Shown here: in pieces, positions 28,438 through 36,064 of the stretch
Numbering within the stretch: position 1 is the stretch's first letter
How the letters are laid out: the number at the start of each line of letters is the position of its first letter
NCBI GenBank assembly: GCA_004335635.1
Contig: QAXH01004895.1
Coordinates: 1-63,652 of the forward strand
Direction: 5' to 3'
Length of the DNA: 63,652 bases
DNA from: Chloromonas sp. AAM2
Lineage: Eukaryota > Chlorophyta > Chlorophyceae > Chlamydomonadales > Chlamydomonadaceae
The notes under the pieces: generated by a model
Seen by the model: the letters and a program-made list of their open reading frames with translations, nothing else
Database searches by the model: none
What the model was told of the DNA's origin: nothing
Position numbers and translations under genes: made by a program

Positions 28438-30510
28438 TTATTTCAGATGGTTTTCAAAAAATTCAAATATTCGCCGATATTCATCATACCAGGCATCTTC
28501 ATCCCGAAAGCTATGTCGCTCTGTAGGATACATCATCATCTCAAAGTTTTCATTTCCAGACTGTATTAGCCTTTCAATGTAATGTACGGCATCCTGAAAG
28601 CCTACATTATCATCAATGAGACCGTGCAACAGAAGAACGGGGCGTTCCAGCGAATCTGCATAAGTAACAGGTGAACTACGTATATAATTTTCGGGGTGCT
28701 CTTCCGGATTCCCAAGGCGGGGCAAGGTGTACCATGGGTTTGAATAATAATAGTTTTCCCAGTTGGTTACTGAACGTAATCCGGCAGCGGCATCAAAGCG
28801 TTCCGGAGAAACACCGACCGCATAAAGCGCCATAAATCCACCATAACTTCCCCCGTAAATGCCAACACGCGAGGTATCTGCTTTGTCATAATTATCGGCA
28901 AGAAAAGCCAATCCATCTTCAATATCCTCAGTTTCATATTTTCCCATCCAGTTGGTTACATCTTCCCGGAATTTTCGTCCATAGCCAGTGCTGTGCCGGT
29001 AATCAACTTCAATGACATAATAACCATGATGAGTTAAATATTGATGAAAGAGATATTCCCGCCAATAATTATTTGACCAACCTTTATACACATTTTGGAG
29101 TGAACCGGCTCCATGAACAAATACAACGACTGGATTCCCATTGGGATTTCTTTTTTCAGGACGCAACACCGACATGGAAAGCCGGGTTTCCCTATCACGA
29201 CTATTAACCCGAACATAATCCTCTTCTTGCCAATCGTATGCATAGAATGAGTCAGGAACAGTTTGGGTTAGCTGTACTTCTCGTTGCGGAATTTTGGTAT
29301 CTACAGCGTAGAGCTCAAAAGGTTCATTAAAGTATGTTTTTTCATAAATGATGTAGCGCCGGTCGTTGTTTAACTCAAAATCTCTTCTGTATCCTTCTGC
29401 TGAGGTGAGTTTAACCGGGATATTCGTCAATAAATTTAATTTATAAAGTTGCCGCTCACCCGGATCCATTTCGCTGGTTGCCATAGCTATATAATTGCCG
29501 CGAAGCCAGGCCACCCAGGGAATGTCGTATTCACCAAATGTATGCTGCTGAAAACCCGAGCCATCAGGCTGAACGGTATAAATATGGTTCCATCCATCTC
29601 TTTCACTTTGTAGCAGGAGCCGGTCATCATCCGGTGAGAATTCTATGTGTGTATTATATAACCAGCCCTTCGTTTTATCTTCAAAAACAATATTCGAATT
29701 CAGGGTATTTACATTATAAACGAGGATCTGTCGGTTTTTCATGGGAGGATCGATGAGATCCAGGGCTAAAAAATTTCCTGACCCTGAGACGTCCGTTTCA
29801 GCATACCCTTTATGCGTATATATAATCTCGACCCAACCGGAATCCACATCAGCTATGGAAAAAATCTGAGTAGGAATACCCCTTTGAGTTTCACCAGTCT
29901 CAACAAATTTGCCGGCATATTCAGGGAAATAATAGGTTTCATAATCTGACCGATCCGTTTGTTTTAAGACCAGGCGGTTGCCAGCCCAATGCTCAATTTC
30001 ATAGGCCGGGCGATTTGCTTTCAGTTCCGTTATTTGCTTTATAAAGGCTTCCTCAATTCCTGATACCCAAACGTTTCCATCTTTTATGAAGGCAAACCGA
30101 GAGCCTGAAGCATTCCAAACCGGGCTATAATCGTTGCCGGCTGAGGATACGACCAATCGAGGATTATTGAAATTGACATCGGCCAGTAAAAGGTCTCCAT
30201 TCTCACTGTAAAGTACACGACTGCCATCCGGGGAGAGTACGTAGTTGTCAATCACATCCAGGGGAGCTTTTTGTTTATTCTTTCCACTTAGCCCTACTTG
30301 AAATAACTCAGTTTGGGAGGTAGATGATTCACTCCAATTAAAATAGATGGTTTTACCATCCGGTGAAAAATGCGAAAAAGACGGGCGGGTTCCCGGGATG
30401 AAAGGTTCATGAAAAATATCTTTCAACGTGAGCTTTTCGGGAAATTGTTGGGCAGTAAGATCTGACCCAAAGAATAGTAGAATAAGAACAGAAAACAGAA
30501 ATTTCTTCAT
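28438..30510 (-). CDS. S9-family (DPP IV-like) serine peptidase
   Basis: The start at 30510 gives MKKFLFSVLILLFFGSDLTAQ, a signal peptide; a frame start 14 codons upstream (30552) would disrupt it. An N-terminal beta-propeller (PD40/WD-like repeats such as YNWSE and VLSPDGSRVLYS) precedes an alpha/beta-hydrolase domain. The catalytic Ser lies in YGGSYGGFM (about residue 555), the Asp in HGLIDDNVG and the His in TERHSF. Such enzymes remove dipeptides or trim oligopeptides in the periplasm. About 690 residues, normal for the family. Monocistronic as far as I can see. Confidence 0.9.
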   Translation of the reverse strand: MKKFLFSVLILLFFGSDLTAQQFPEKLTLKDIFHEPFIPGTRPSFSHFSPDGKTIYFNWSESSTSQTELFQVGLSGKNKQKAPLDVIDNYVLSPDGSRVLYSENGDLLLADVNFNNPRLVVSSAGNDYSPVWNASGSRFAFIKDGNVWVSGIEEAFIKQITELKANRPAYEIEHWAGNRLVLKQTDRSDYETYYFPEYAGKFVETGETQRGIPTQIFSIADVDSGWVEIIYTHKGYAETDVSGSGNFLALDLIDPPMKNRQILVYNVNTLNSNIVFEDKTKGWLYNTHIEFSPDDDRLLLQSERDGWNHIYTVQPDGSGFQQHTFGEYDIPWVAWLRGNYIAMATSEMDPGERQLYKLNLLTNIPVKLTSAEGYRRDFELNNDRRYIIYEKTYFNEPFELYAVDTKIPQREVQLTQTVPDSFYAYDWQEEDYVRVNSRDRETRLSMSVLRPEKRNPNGNPVVVFVHGAGSLQNVYKGWSNNYWREYLFHQYLTHHGYYVIEVDYRHSTGYGRKFREDVTNWMGKYETEDIEDGLAFLADNYDKADTSRVGIYGGSYGGFMALYAVGVSPERFDAAAGLRSVTNWENYYYSNPWYTLPRLGNPEEHPENYIRSSPVTYADSLERPVLLLHGLIDDNVGFQDAVHYIERLIQSGNENFEMMMYPTERHSFRDEDAWYDEYRRIFEFFENHLK

Positions 30511-30593
30511 AGCTGAATAGTAATAGAGCCCATAAATATTGATATCAGGCAATGAGAATAAAAATTTTAAGCCAAATAAAATGCAAAAATTAA

Positions 30594-30965
30594 TTATCGG
30601 AAGGCATCTTCAATGTGCTTGATGTCAGGAGCTTCATTATTTTGTTGTACGATGCCAATAACATCAAAACGCATGGGAGAGCCGTCCATTTTTCGTTCAT
30701 ACATCCAGGCTTCAGCTGCTTTGAATACGTTTTTAACTTTATCTTCCGTCACATATTCAATGGGATGTCCAAAATCAGTGGAAGACCGGAATTTAACTTC
30801 CACAAAAACGATAGCCGTATCGTCATAAGCTACGATATCGACTTCAGCATGTTCAAAAAAGTAATTTCGTTCTAATATTCTCCAACCTTTTGACTCAAGG
30901 TACGCGCAAGCCAGGTCTTCCCCATCGTTTCCGATTTCCTTTTTGGTTTTTTCAGTCATCTTCAA
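30594..30965 (-). CDS. YraN/UPF0102-family endonuclease-like protein
   Basis: A 123-residue protein with the UPF0102 pattern: GNDGEDLACAYLESKGWRIL, then AEVDIVAYDDTAIVFVEVKFR and a conserved downstream AAEAWM. The Glu, Asp and ExK residues form a restriction-endonuclease-like active site in this family; the cellular role is not firmly known. Its start overlaps the end of the GbsR-type regulator by 14 bases, so the two are translationally coupled. Confidence 0.88.
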   Translation of the reverse strand: MKMTEKTKKEIGNDGEDLACAYLESKGWRILERNYFFEHAEVDIVAYDDTAIVFVEVKFRSSTDFGHPIEYVTEDKVKNVFKAAEAWMYERKMDGSPMRFDVIGIVQQNNEAPDIKHIEDAFR

Positions 30966-31524
30966 GCTTCTTGCCTGTTAGGGATTCTTTCACTTCAACC
31001 AGCTTCACAAGTTGTTTAAGGAACTTGAGATTCTTTTTAGTGATGTAAGGCAGCAACGCTCCGGTAAAGCGTTCAAACATCTCCAAAAATTCCATATAGT
31101 TTTCAATGCGTACTTTAAACTCTTTACTTTCCTGATCTTCTAAACCCCCTTCTTCCAGCGTTTCGATGCATTTTGCAAGATTTTCTCTGATGGGGGCAAT
31201 TTCACGCTGTTGCCGCTCCCGGATAATGGTTGAGACAATTTTCCAGACATCTGTTTCGGCGGTGTAGTAATCCTTCCGGTCACCAGGAAAAGACTTTTTG
31301 TGGATTAGCTCCCAGTCGAGGAGGAGACGTAAATTCATATTTGCGTTACCTCTGCTAATATCCAGCGTTTTCATGATCGTGTCGGTATCAAGAGGTTGAG
31401 ATTCAGCATAAAGCAAAGCATGAATTTGCGACATGGTCTTATTAATGCCCCATGCGGAAGCCATTTCACCCCATAGCAAAACAAATTGATCTAATGCGTC
31501 CTGATAGGCCTGATTATGTTCCAT
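30952..31524 (-). CDS. GbsR/MarR-type transcriptional regulator
   Basis: A 190-residue protein with a winged helix in the first 90 residues (MSQIHALLYAESQPLDTDTI, ISRGNANMNLRLLLDW, HKKSFPGDRKDYYTAE). The strand after the wing is typical of the GbsR family. Helices follow in the C-terminal half and probably mediate dimerisation. GbsR of Bacillus responds to choline, but no betaine genes are nearby, so the effector is unknown. It overlaps yraN by 14 bases. Confidence 0.85.
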   Translation of the reverse strand: MEHNQAYQDALDQFVLLWGEMASAWGINKTMSQIHALLYAESQPLDTDTIMKTLDISRGNANMNLRLLLDWELIHKKSFPGDRKDYYTAETDVWKIVSTIIRERQQREIAPIRENLAKCIETLEEGGLEDQESKEFKVRIENYMEFLEMFERFTGALLPYITKKNLKFLKQLVKLVEVKESLTGKKLEDD

Positions 31525-31593
31525 AGAAATAATAACTCAAAGATTCTGTTTTTGAATATCCACCCCAAAGGTATGAACATTCCTTAACGGGTA

Positions 31594-31884
31594 CTAAGCT
31601 GGTTTTGAGTCCTTCGGAGTTTCTTTGCTCTTGGTCTCTGTTGTAGTTTCAGCAGCAGGTTTATCAGCTGATCCATTGGTTGATGCAGCATCCTTTTTTC
31701 GTCCGCCATTTTTATAATCAGTTACATACCAACCGTCTCCTTTATAAACAACGCCTCCACCGCCAGAAATAATACGCTTCACTTTTTGTCCGGTAGTAGG
31801 GCAGGTTGTCAGAGCATCTTCACTCATTTTTTGTGAGACTTCAAACGTAGTTCCGTCTTCTCTTTTGTATTCGTATGTAGGCAT
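31594..31884 (-). CDS. FmdB-family protein lacking most zinc ligands
   Basis: The N-terminus (MPTYEYKREDGTTFEV) and the later CPTTGQKVKRIISGGGG match the FmdB-type zinc ribbon. The usual first CxxC is replaced by KRED and the second CPxCG has become CPTTG, so three of four zinc cysteines are absent. WYVTDYKN and a Lys/Thr/Pro-rich tail follow. Loss of the ribbon while the fold pattern stays suggests a metal-free variant. Function unknown. It stands alone. Confidence 0.75.
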   Translation of the reverse strand: MPTYEYKREDGTTFEVSQKMSEDALTTCPTTGQKVKRIISGGGGVVYKGDGWYVTDYKNGGRKKDAASTNGSADKPAAETTTETKSKETPKDSKPA

Positions 31885-32121
31885 AGCTTCATAAATTGAT
31901 TATCAGTTAGCAGGATGTATTGTGAACCAAAATACATCAAAAAATATGCCAAATCCGCAAATACTGACGTACTTATAACAAATAGCAGATTAGTTAACAG
32001 TAATAGAGCGTAGATATTTCACAGGCTCCACCCGTTACTGCAGCAATTTATTAGTGAAGGGGGCTGTTCGGGCCTGTAATCGCCCGTTTTAAGATGGATG
32101 AACCGGATATCAGCTAAATAA

Positions 32122-32928
32122 TTAATCCAGCTGCGTACTGTTAAACTCTTCATAATCGGTGGTGCCAAGGTCATCGCTTAGTTTTTTAAGTAAACGAAAA
32201 GCCGGGTTTCGAAAGACTCCATCCATTTGATAGGCATTGAATACAGCTTCCTGTGCCTCTTCCAGCTGATCTAAATTGACCAAGGCATTGCCAAGGTACC
32301 AATAAGCCTTTTCGGTGATCATATTGCTATTTTCAACTCGCTCCAGTGTCTCTTTGAAAGCCAACACAGCTGATTCATATGCTCCGTCATTATATAGCAC
32401 GATTCCTTTGTTCAGGTAAGCTTTTGAGCCGTAGGGTTCTTCGCTATATTTTTCTATGACGAGTTCAAAAAGCTCTAAAGCTCTTGATTCGTTTCCTGAA
32501 ATAACGGCTTCAAACCCTAAATTCAGAAGGGAATCAGCGGTGGAGATTTTCATGTCTTTTGCTGCTCTTACGCCATCTGCGGTTTCAACCTGTGATGGTT
32601 CAATCTGCTGAACCAGGAATTGGTCCATTTGTGTTGGCGTTTGAGTTCTGAATATTTGAACGAGTGCAATGACAGCTAAAACAGCAGCAGCTGCAGCATG
32701 CCAGGTCCATTTAGGCAATTTTTGAATAGATGAAACAGTGGAATGGGCTTGTTTGTTGGTTTCTTCTTCAATAACAGCTTTAACATTCACTTCCAGTTCC
32801 AGTAAGTCCAACAATTCCGGTTCTTGGGCAAAGGTATTCCATAACTCCTGAATTTCATTTTCAGAGAGTGTGCCTTTTATGTAGGCGTCTATTTTATTCC
32901 GTAATTCTTTTTCTCTTGAATTCTCCAT
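32122..32928 (-). CDS. TPR membrane protein resembling an anti-sigma factor
   Basis: A 268-residue protein with a cytoplasmic N-terminus (about 1-75) that resembles the helical anti-sigma start (LRNKIDAYIKGTLSENEIQEL), one transmembrane helix (about 77-98) and a C-terminal region with TPR-like helices (LNKGIVLYNDGAYESAVLAF, AYWYLGNALVNLDQLEEAQE). It follows the sigma-factor gene by 100 bases on the same strand, the usual place for an anti-sigma factor. No zinc-binding motif is visible. The anti-sigma role is inferred from position and topology. Confidence 0.7.
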   Translation of the reverse strand: MENSREKELRNKIDAYIKGTLSENEIQELWNTFAQEPELLDLLELEVNVKAVIEEETNKQAHSTVSSIQKLPKWTWHAAAAAVLAVIALVQIFRTQTPTQMDQFLVQQIEPSQVETADGVRAAKDMKISTADSLLNLGFEAVISGNESRALELFELVIEKYSEEPYGSKAYLNKGIVLYNDGAYESAVLAFKETLERVENSNMITEKAYWYLGNALVNLDQLEEAQEAVFNAYQMDGVFRNPAFRLLKKLSDDLGTTDYEEFNSTQLD

Positions 32929-32955
32929 TATCGTATTGTTCTATTCACTGATTTG

Positions 32956-32981
32956 CAGAATGTATTTTTAAATACATTCTG
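32956..32981. promoter_or_regulatory. Perfect 12-bp inverted repeat between the sigma and TPR genes
   Basis: CAGAATGTATTT (32956-32967) and AAATACATTCTG (32970-32981) are exact complements with two bases between. The element lies between the sigma stop (33029) and the TPR start (32928). It could be an operator, an mRNA hairpin, or an attenuator between the two genes. No T-run follows on the minus strand. Confidence 0.55.
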
Positions 32982-33028
32982 AATCTGTGTAGTTAGACTA
33001 ATGAAAACACCATTCCTTACACTTTTTT

Positions 33029-33568
33029 TTAAATTTTTTTGTCCAGACATTTTTTGATCGCGTTAATAACTCTGTGCTTCTTGGTCCAGGCATTGTTTAC
33101 CGTAATGCCAAAATGTTCAGCAACAACGGCTGTATCATATCCAGGGTGCTGAAACCAATACTGGATGTATTTTTTATAATCGGCCTTTAACGATGCTATG
33201 CACTGTTTTAAGAGCTTCATTTTCTCTTTATCTACCAGTTTATTTAACTGATCCGCAGGCTTTGAATGTTGCTCGGGAGGGTCGTCATAGTTCATTTCAC
33301 GGTTCCCCGATGTTGCATTCAAATACTCATTTCTGGCGGTCGAAAACATATAGTTGATAAGGGCATCCGGGTGGTTTAATTCATCGTTACGAATTTTTTC
33401 TATCGCTACAAGTAGTGTATTTTGTGCGCAATCTTTCGCATCATGAACGGAAGCATTCATACGAACCATCAAAAACTTAATAAGTACAGGCGTAATAACT
33501 TTTGCCTGTTTGTTCATTGTGGCTTCATCTTGTTGTAATACAGCATCAACAAATTTTGAATAATCCAT
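33029..33568 (-). CDS. ECF-type RNA polymerase sigma factor
   Basis: The 179 residues hold a sigma-70 region 2 (about 20-85; AKDCAQNTLLVAIEKI and INYMFSTARNEYL) and a region 4 (about 115-175; LKADYKKYIQYWF then VAEHFGITVNNAWTKKHRVINAIKKCL) with a recognisable helix-turn-helix. The linker is short, as in ECF factors. The promoter target is unknown. The TPR membrane protein encoded just downstream is the likely controller. It is divergent from scpA. Confidence 0.85.
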   Translation of the reverse strand: MDYSKFVDAVLQQDEATMNKQAKVITPVLIKFLMVRMNASVHDAKDCAQNTLLVAIEKIRNDELNHPDALINYMFSTARNEYLNATSGNREMNYDDPPEQHSKPADQLNKLVDKEKMKLLKQCIASLKADYKKYIQYWFQHPGYDTAVVAEHFGITVNNAWTKKHRVINAIKKCLDKKI

Positions 33569-33665
33569 GCCCTTGTGTTAACCTGATTTAGTAAGCAACT
33601 AAAATAACATTCGGCAACAAAAAGAAAATAAAGAATTTGAGTTTCTAACACTGTAATTTTAGCCT

Positions 33666-34406
33666 ATGTACAGAGTTCAACTAAACAACTTTGAAGGCCC
33701 GCTTGACCTGCTTCTTTTTTTTATTAAAAGGGATGAGCTTGATATTTACGACATTCCCATCTCGTATATCACGAATCAGTTTTTGGAATACATACAAGTA
33801 CTGGAAGATCTGGACCTAGATGTAGCGAGTGAATTCATTTTGATGGCAAGTATGTTGATGTCAATAAAGGCCAAGATGATGCTTCCCCAGGAAGATACCG
33901 AAGATGATGAGCTGGATGAAAGCGACCCGCGGTACGAACTCGTGCAAAAACTGCTGGAATATAAACGGTACAAAGAAATGTCTGTGAAAATGGCAGATAT
34001 GGATGATGAAGCACGTAAAAAATATATGCGGGGTTATCCGGAGGCGGACACCGTTGAACAACAAGCCACCGGAGAAGCTTTACAGGATGTAACCATGTTT
34101 GACCTTATTGCCGCTTTTAAAAAGGTGCTGCAGGATATCGAGCGGAAAAATATTGTTCATCATGTTGAAAAGGTAAGCACAACAGTGGAAGAACAAGCAG
34201 AGTTTGTGCTGAACCGCCTACAGGAGCAGGGCCGTCAAACGTTTATGCAAGTTTGTGCCCCCTTAAAAAATAAGATCTATGTGGTGGTTACTTTTTTGGC
34301 GGTACTTGAAATGATCAAAGAACAGCAAATCAATCTTTTTTTAGAAGAAGATCCTACTAATTTTTATATCGACCTAAAGCCCGTTGACGAAATAATCGGT
34401 GCATAA
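33666..34406 (+). CDS. scpA: Segregation and condensation protein A
   Basis: ScpA is the kleisin that bridges the Smc heads in bacterial condensin. The signature FEGPLDLLLFFIKRDELDIYD appears at the start, LILMASMLMSIKAKMMLP follows, and a C-terminal winged-helix region ends at residue 246. Length matches the family. scpB is not seen here. It overlaps the downstream frame by 8 bases if the peptidase starts at 34399, or ends 25 bases before the preferred start at 34432. Confidence 0.93.
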   Translation: MYRVQLNNFEGPLDLLLFFIKRDELDIYDIPISYITNQFLEYIQVLEDLDLDVASEFILMASMLMSIKAKMMLPQEDTEDDELDESDPRYELVQKLLEYKRYKEMSVKMADMDDEARKKYMRGYPEADTVEQQATGEALQDVTMFDLIAAFKKVLQDIERKNIVHHVEKVSTTVEEQAEFVLNRLQEQGRQTFMQVCAPLKNKIYVVVTFLAVLEMIKEQQINLFLEEDPTNFYIDLKPVDEIIGA

Positions 34407-34431
34407 AAAATACCTCCATAATTTCCCCAAG

Positions 34432-36063
34432 ATGATTCAAAAAAGTTTACTCTTAGCCATTGTCCTTACATTTTCAGCGTGTTCTCTTTTCAATAAAGGG
34501 CAACAAAAAGCACCAAAGACAATCTATTCTTATTCAGAAGAAATCACAGAAAAAGGCCTGTACCAGGATTTAGCCGTATTAGCCCACGATTCTTTGCAAG
34601 GACGTGAAACCGGGACAATCGGAGAAGAAAAAGCAGCCCGTTTTTTGGCAAAGAGATATAATGAGATAGGGCTCACTCCCATAGGTGATAATGGAACATA
34701 TTATCAAAATTATGAACTTATTCAGCCTGCAGTTGAACAAATCAGTTATCAACTCAAATCCACTGAAAGTGATTCTATCATGGATCACAGCAGGCACAGT
34801 GCCACCGAAGAAGGGAATTTCGTAACTATTTTTGGAGGGAGCGACTCTCTTGCCGGGCCTGTTGTTTTTGCCGGAGCAGGAATGGTTGATGAGGAAAGCA
34901 ACATTAATCAGTATCCGGTGGACCTTACTGGAAAATGGCTGTTTATATTATATGATGAAGAACATACCAATATGCAGTATCTGCAAACAGCCTTAGCTCC
35001 GGGTCAGGCTATTGGGGCAATCATTGCTATTGGTACAGATACCGTGGGGTACAACGAAGAATCTGGAGCAAGAAAACAAATCTTTGGACAAGGTCGTGGG
35101 CTGGCGTTAAAATATTTACGGGAAGTTAGCACAGATCGATCACCGGCGTTTAACCAAATTCATCCTGAATTAGCAGCTCAAATGCTTGGGTTAGAATCGT
35201 TGAAGGAACTGTCGAAGCTTCATAAAAATATAATGGAAGAACCGGGTGCGTTTTCATCAAGGGCTTTGGATATGGAACTTATTCATCACCCTGTTCTCAA
35301 CGACAATACGGTTTATACGCAAAACATAACGGCATTATTAGAGGGGTCGGATCCGGTTCTGAAAGAAGAAGTAGTTGTTCTGACTTCTCACTATGACCAC
35401 GTCGGAATTGGACAGCCAGATTCAACAGGCGATAACCTGTATAACGGAGCAGATGATGATGGCAGCGGTACAGCTGCAACGATACAAGTTGCCGAAGCAA
35501 TGGCAAAAGCTAAAGAAGCTGGAGTAGGCCCAAAGAGAAGCGTACTATTTCTAAATGTATCTGGTGAAGAAAAGGGATTGTTGGGATCTCGGTTTTATTC
35601 TGATCATCCAGTTATATCCATAGAAAATACCGTGGCAAATATAAATTTAGATATGATCGGACGGGTAGACGAAGAACATATCGCTGACAGCAATTATGTG
35701 TATGTAATCGGGGGAGAAATCATTTCATCACAATTGGATAGCCTGATTCTGCAGGCAAACAATGCAGGTCCTAATTTGAAGTTAAGTGATCGCTATAATG
35801 ACCTGAATGACCCCAACCAATTTTATCGCAGAAGTGACCACTGGAATTTTGGCCGTCTCGGAGTTCCTTTTGTGTTTTTCTTTAACGGCACTCACGAAGA
35901 TTATCACCGTCCGCAAGACCATATTGAAAAAATAACTTTTGGTCCTTTATTAAAAAGAACTCAACTGGTTTATAATCTGACCTCGTTATTGGCTAATTCA
36001 GCTGAACGTCCGGTCGTAGATAATCAGGCGTTTATTGAAAGAACGAAGGTTCAGCCCCGATAA
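34432..36063 (+). CDS. M28-family zinc aminopeptidase lipoprotein
   Basis: The start at 34432 gives a lipoprotein signal (MIQKSLLLAIVLTFSACS) with an FSAC lipobox; a frame start 11 codons earlier (34399) lacks this form. The M28 co-catalytic zinc ligands are visible: SHYDHVG (His), NGADDDGSG (Asp), SGEEKGLLGS (Glu), NLDMIGRV (Asp) and HRPQDHIEK (His). The region before the catalytic domain has a PA-like insert. It should cleave N-terminal residues of peptides at the membrane surface. It converges on the CHAT gene with 1 base between stops. Confidence 0.9.
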   Translation: MIQKSLLLAIVLTFSACSLFNKGQQKAPKTIYSYSEEITEKGLYQDLAVLAHDSLQGRETGTIGEEKAARFLAKRYNEIGLTPIGDNGTYYQNYELIQPAVEQISYQLKSTESDSIMDHSRHSATEEGNFVTIFGGSDSLAGPVVFAGAGMVDEESNINQYPVDLTGKWLFILYDEEHTNMQYLQTALAPGQAIGAIIAIGTDTVGYNEESGARKQIFGQGRGLALKYLREVSTDRSPAFNQIHPELAAQMLGLESLKELSKLHKNIMEEPGAFSSRALDMELIHHPVLNDNTVYTQNITALLEGSDPVLKEEVVVLTSHYDHVGIGQPDSTGDNLYNGADDDGSGTAATIQVAEAMAKAKEAGVGPKRSVLFLNVSGEEKGLLGSRFYSDHPVISIENTVANINLDMIGRVDEEHIADSNYVYVIGGEIISSQLDSLILQANNAGPNLKLSDRYNDLNDPNQFYRRSDHWNFGRLGVPFVFFFNGTHEDYHRPQDHIEKITFGPLLKRTQLVYNLTSLLANSAERPVVDNQAFIERTKVQPR

Positions 36064-36064
36064 C

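Noticed and set aside
32069..32090. CGGGC/GCCCG hairpin followed by TTTT
   Set aside because: The T-run follows on the plus strand, but both neighbouring genes are on the minus strand, so it cannot terminate them in the usual way.
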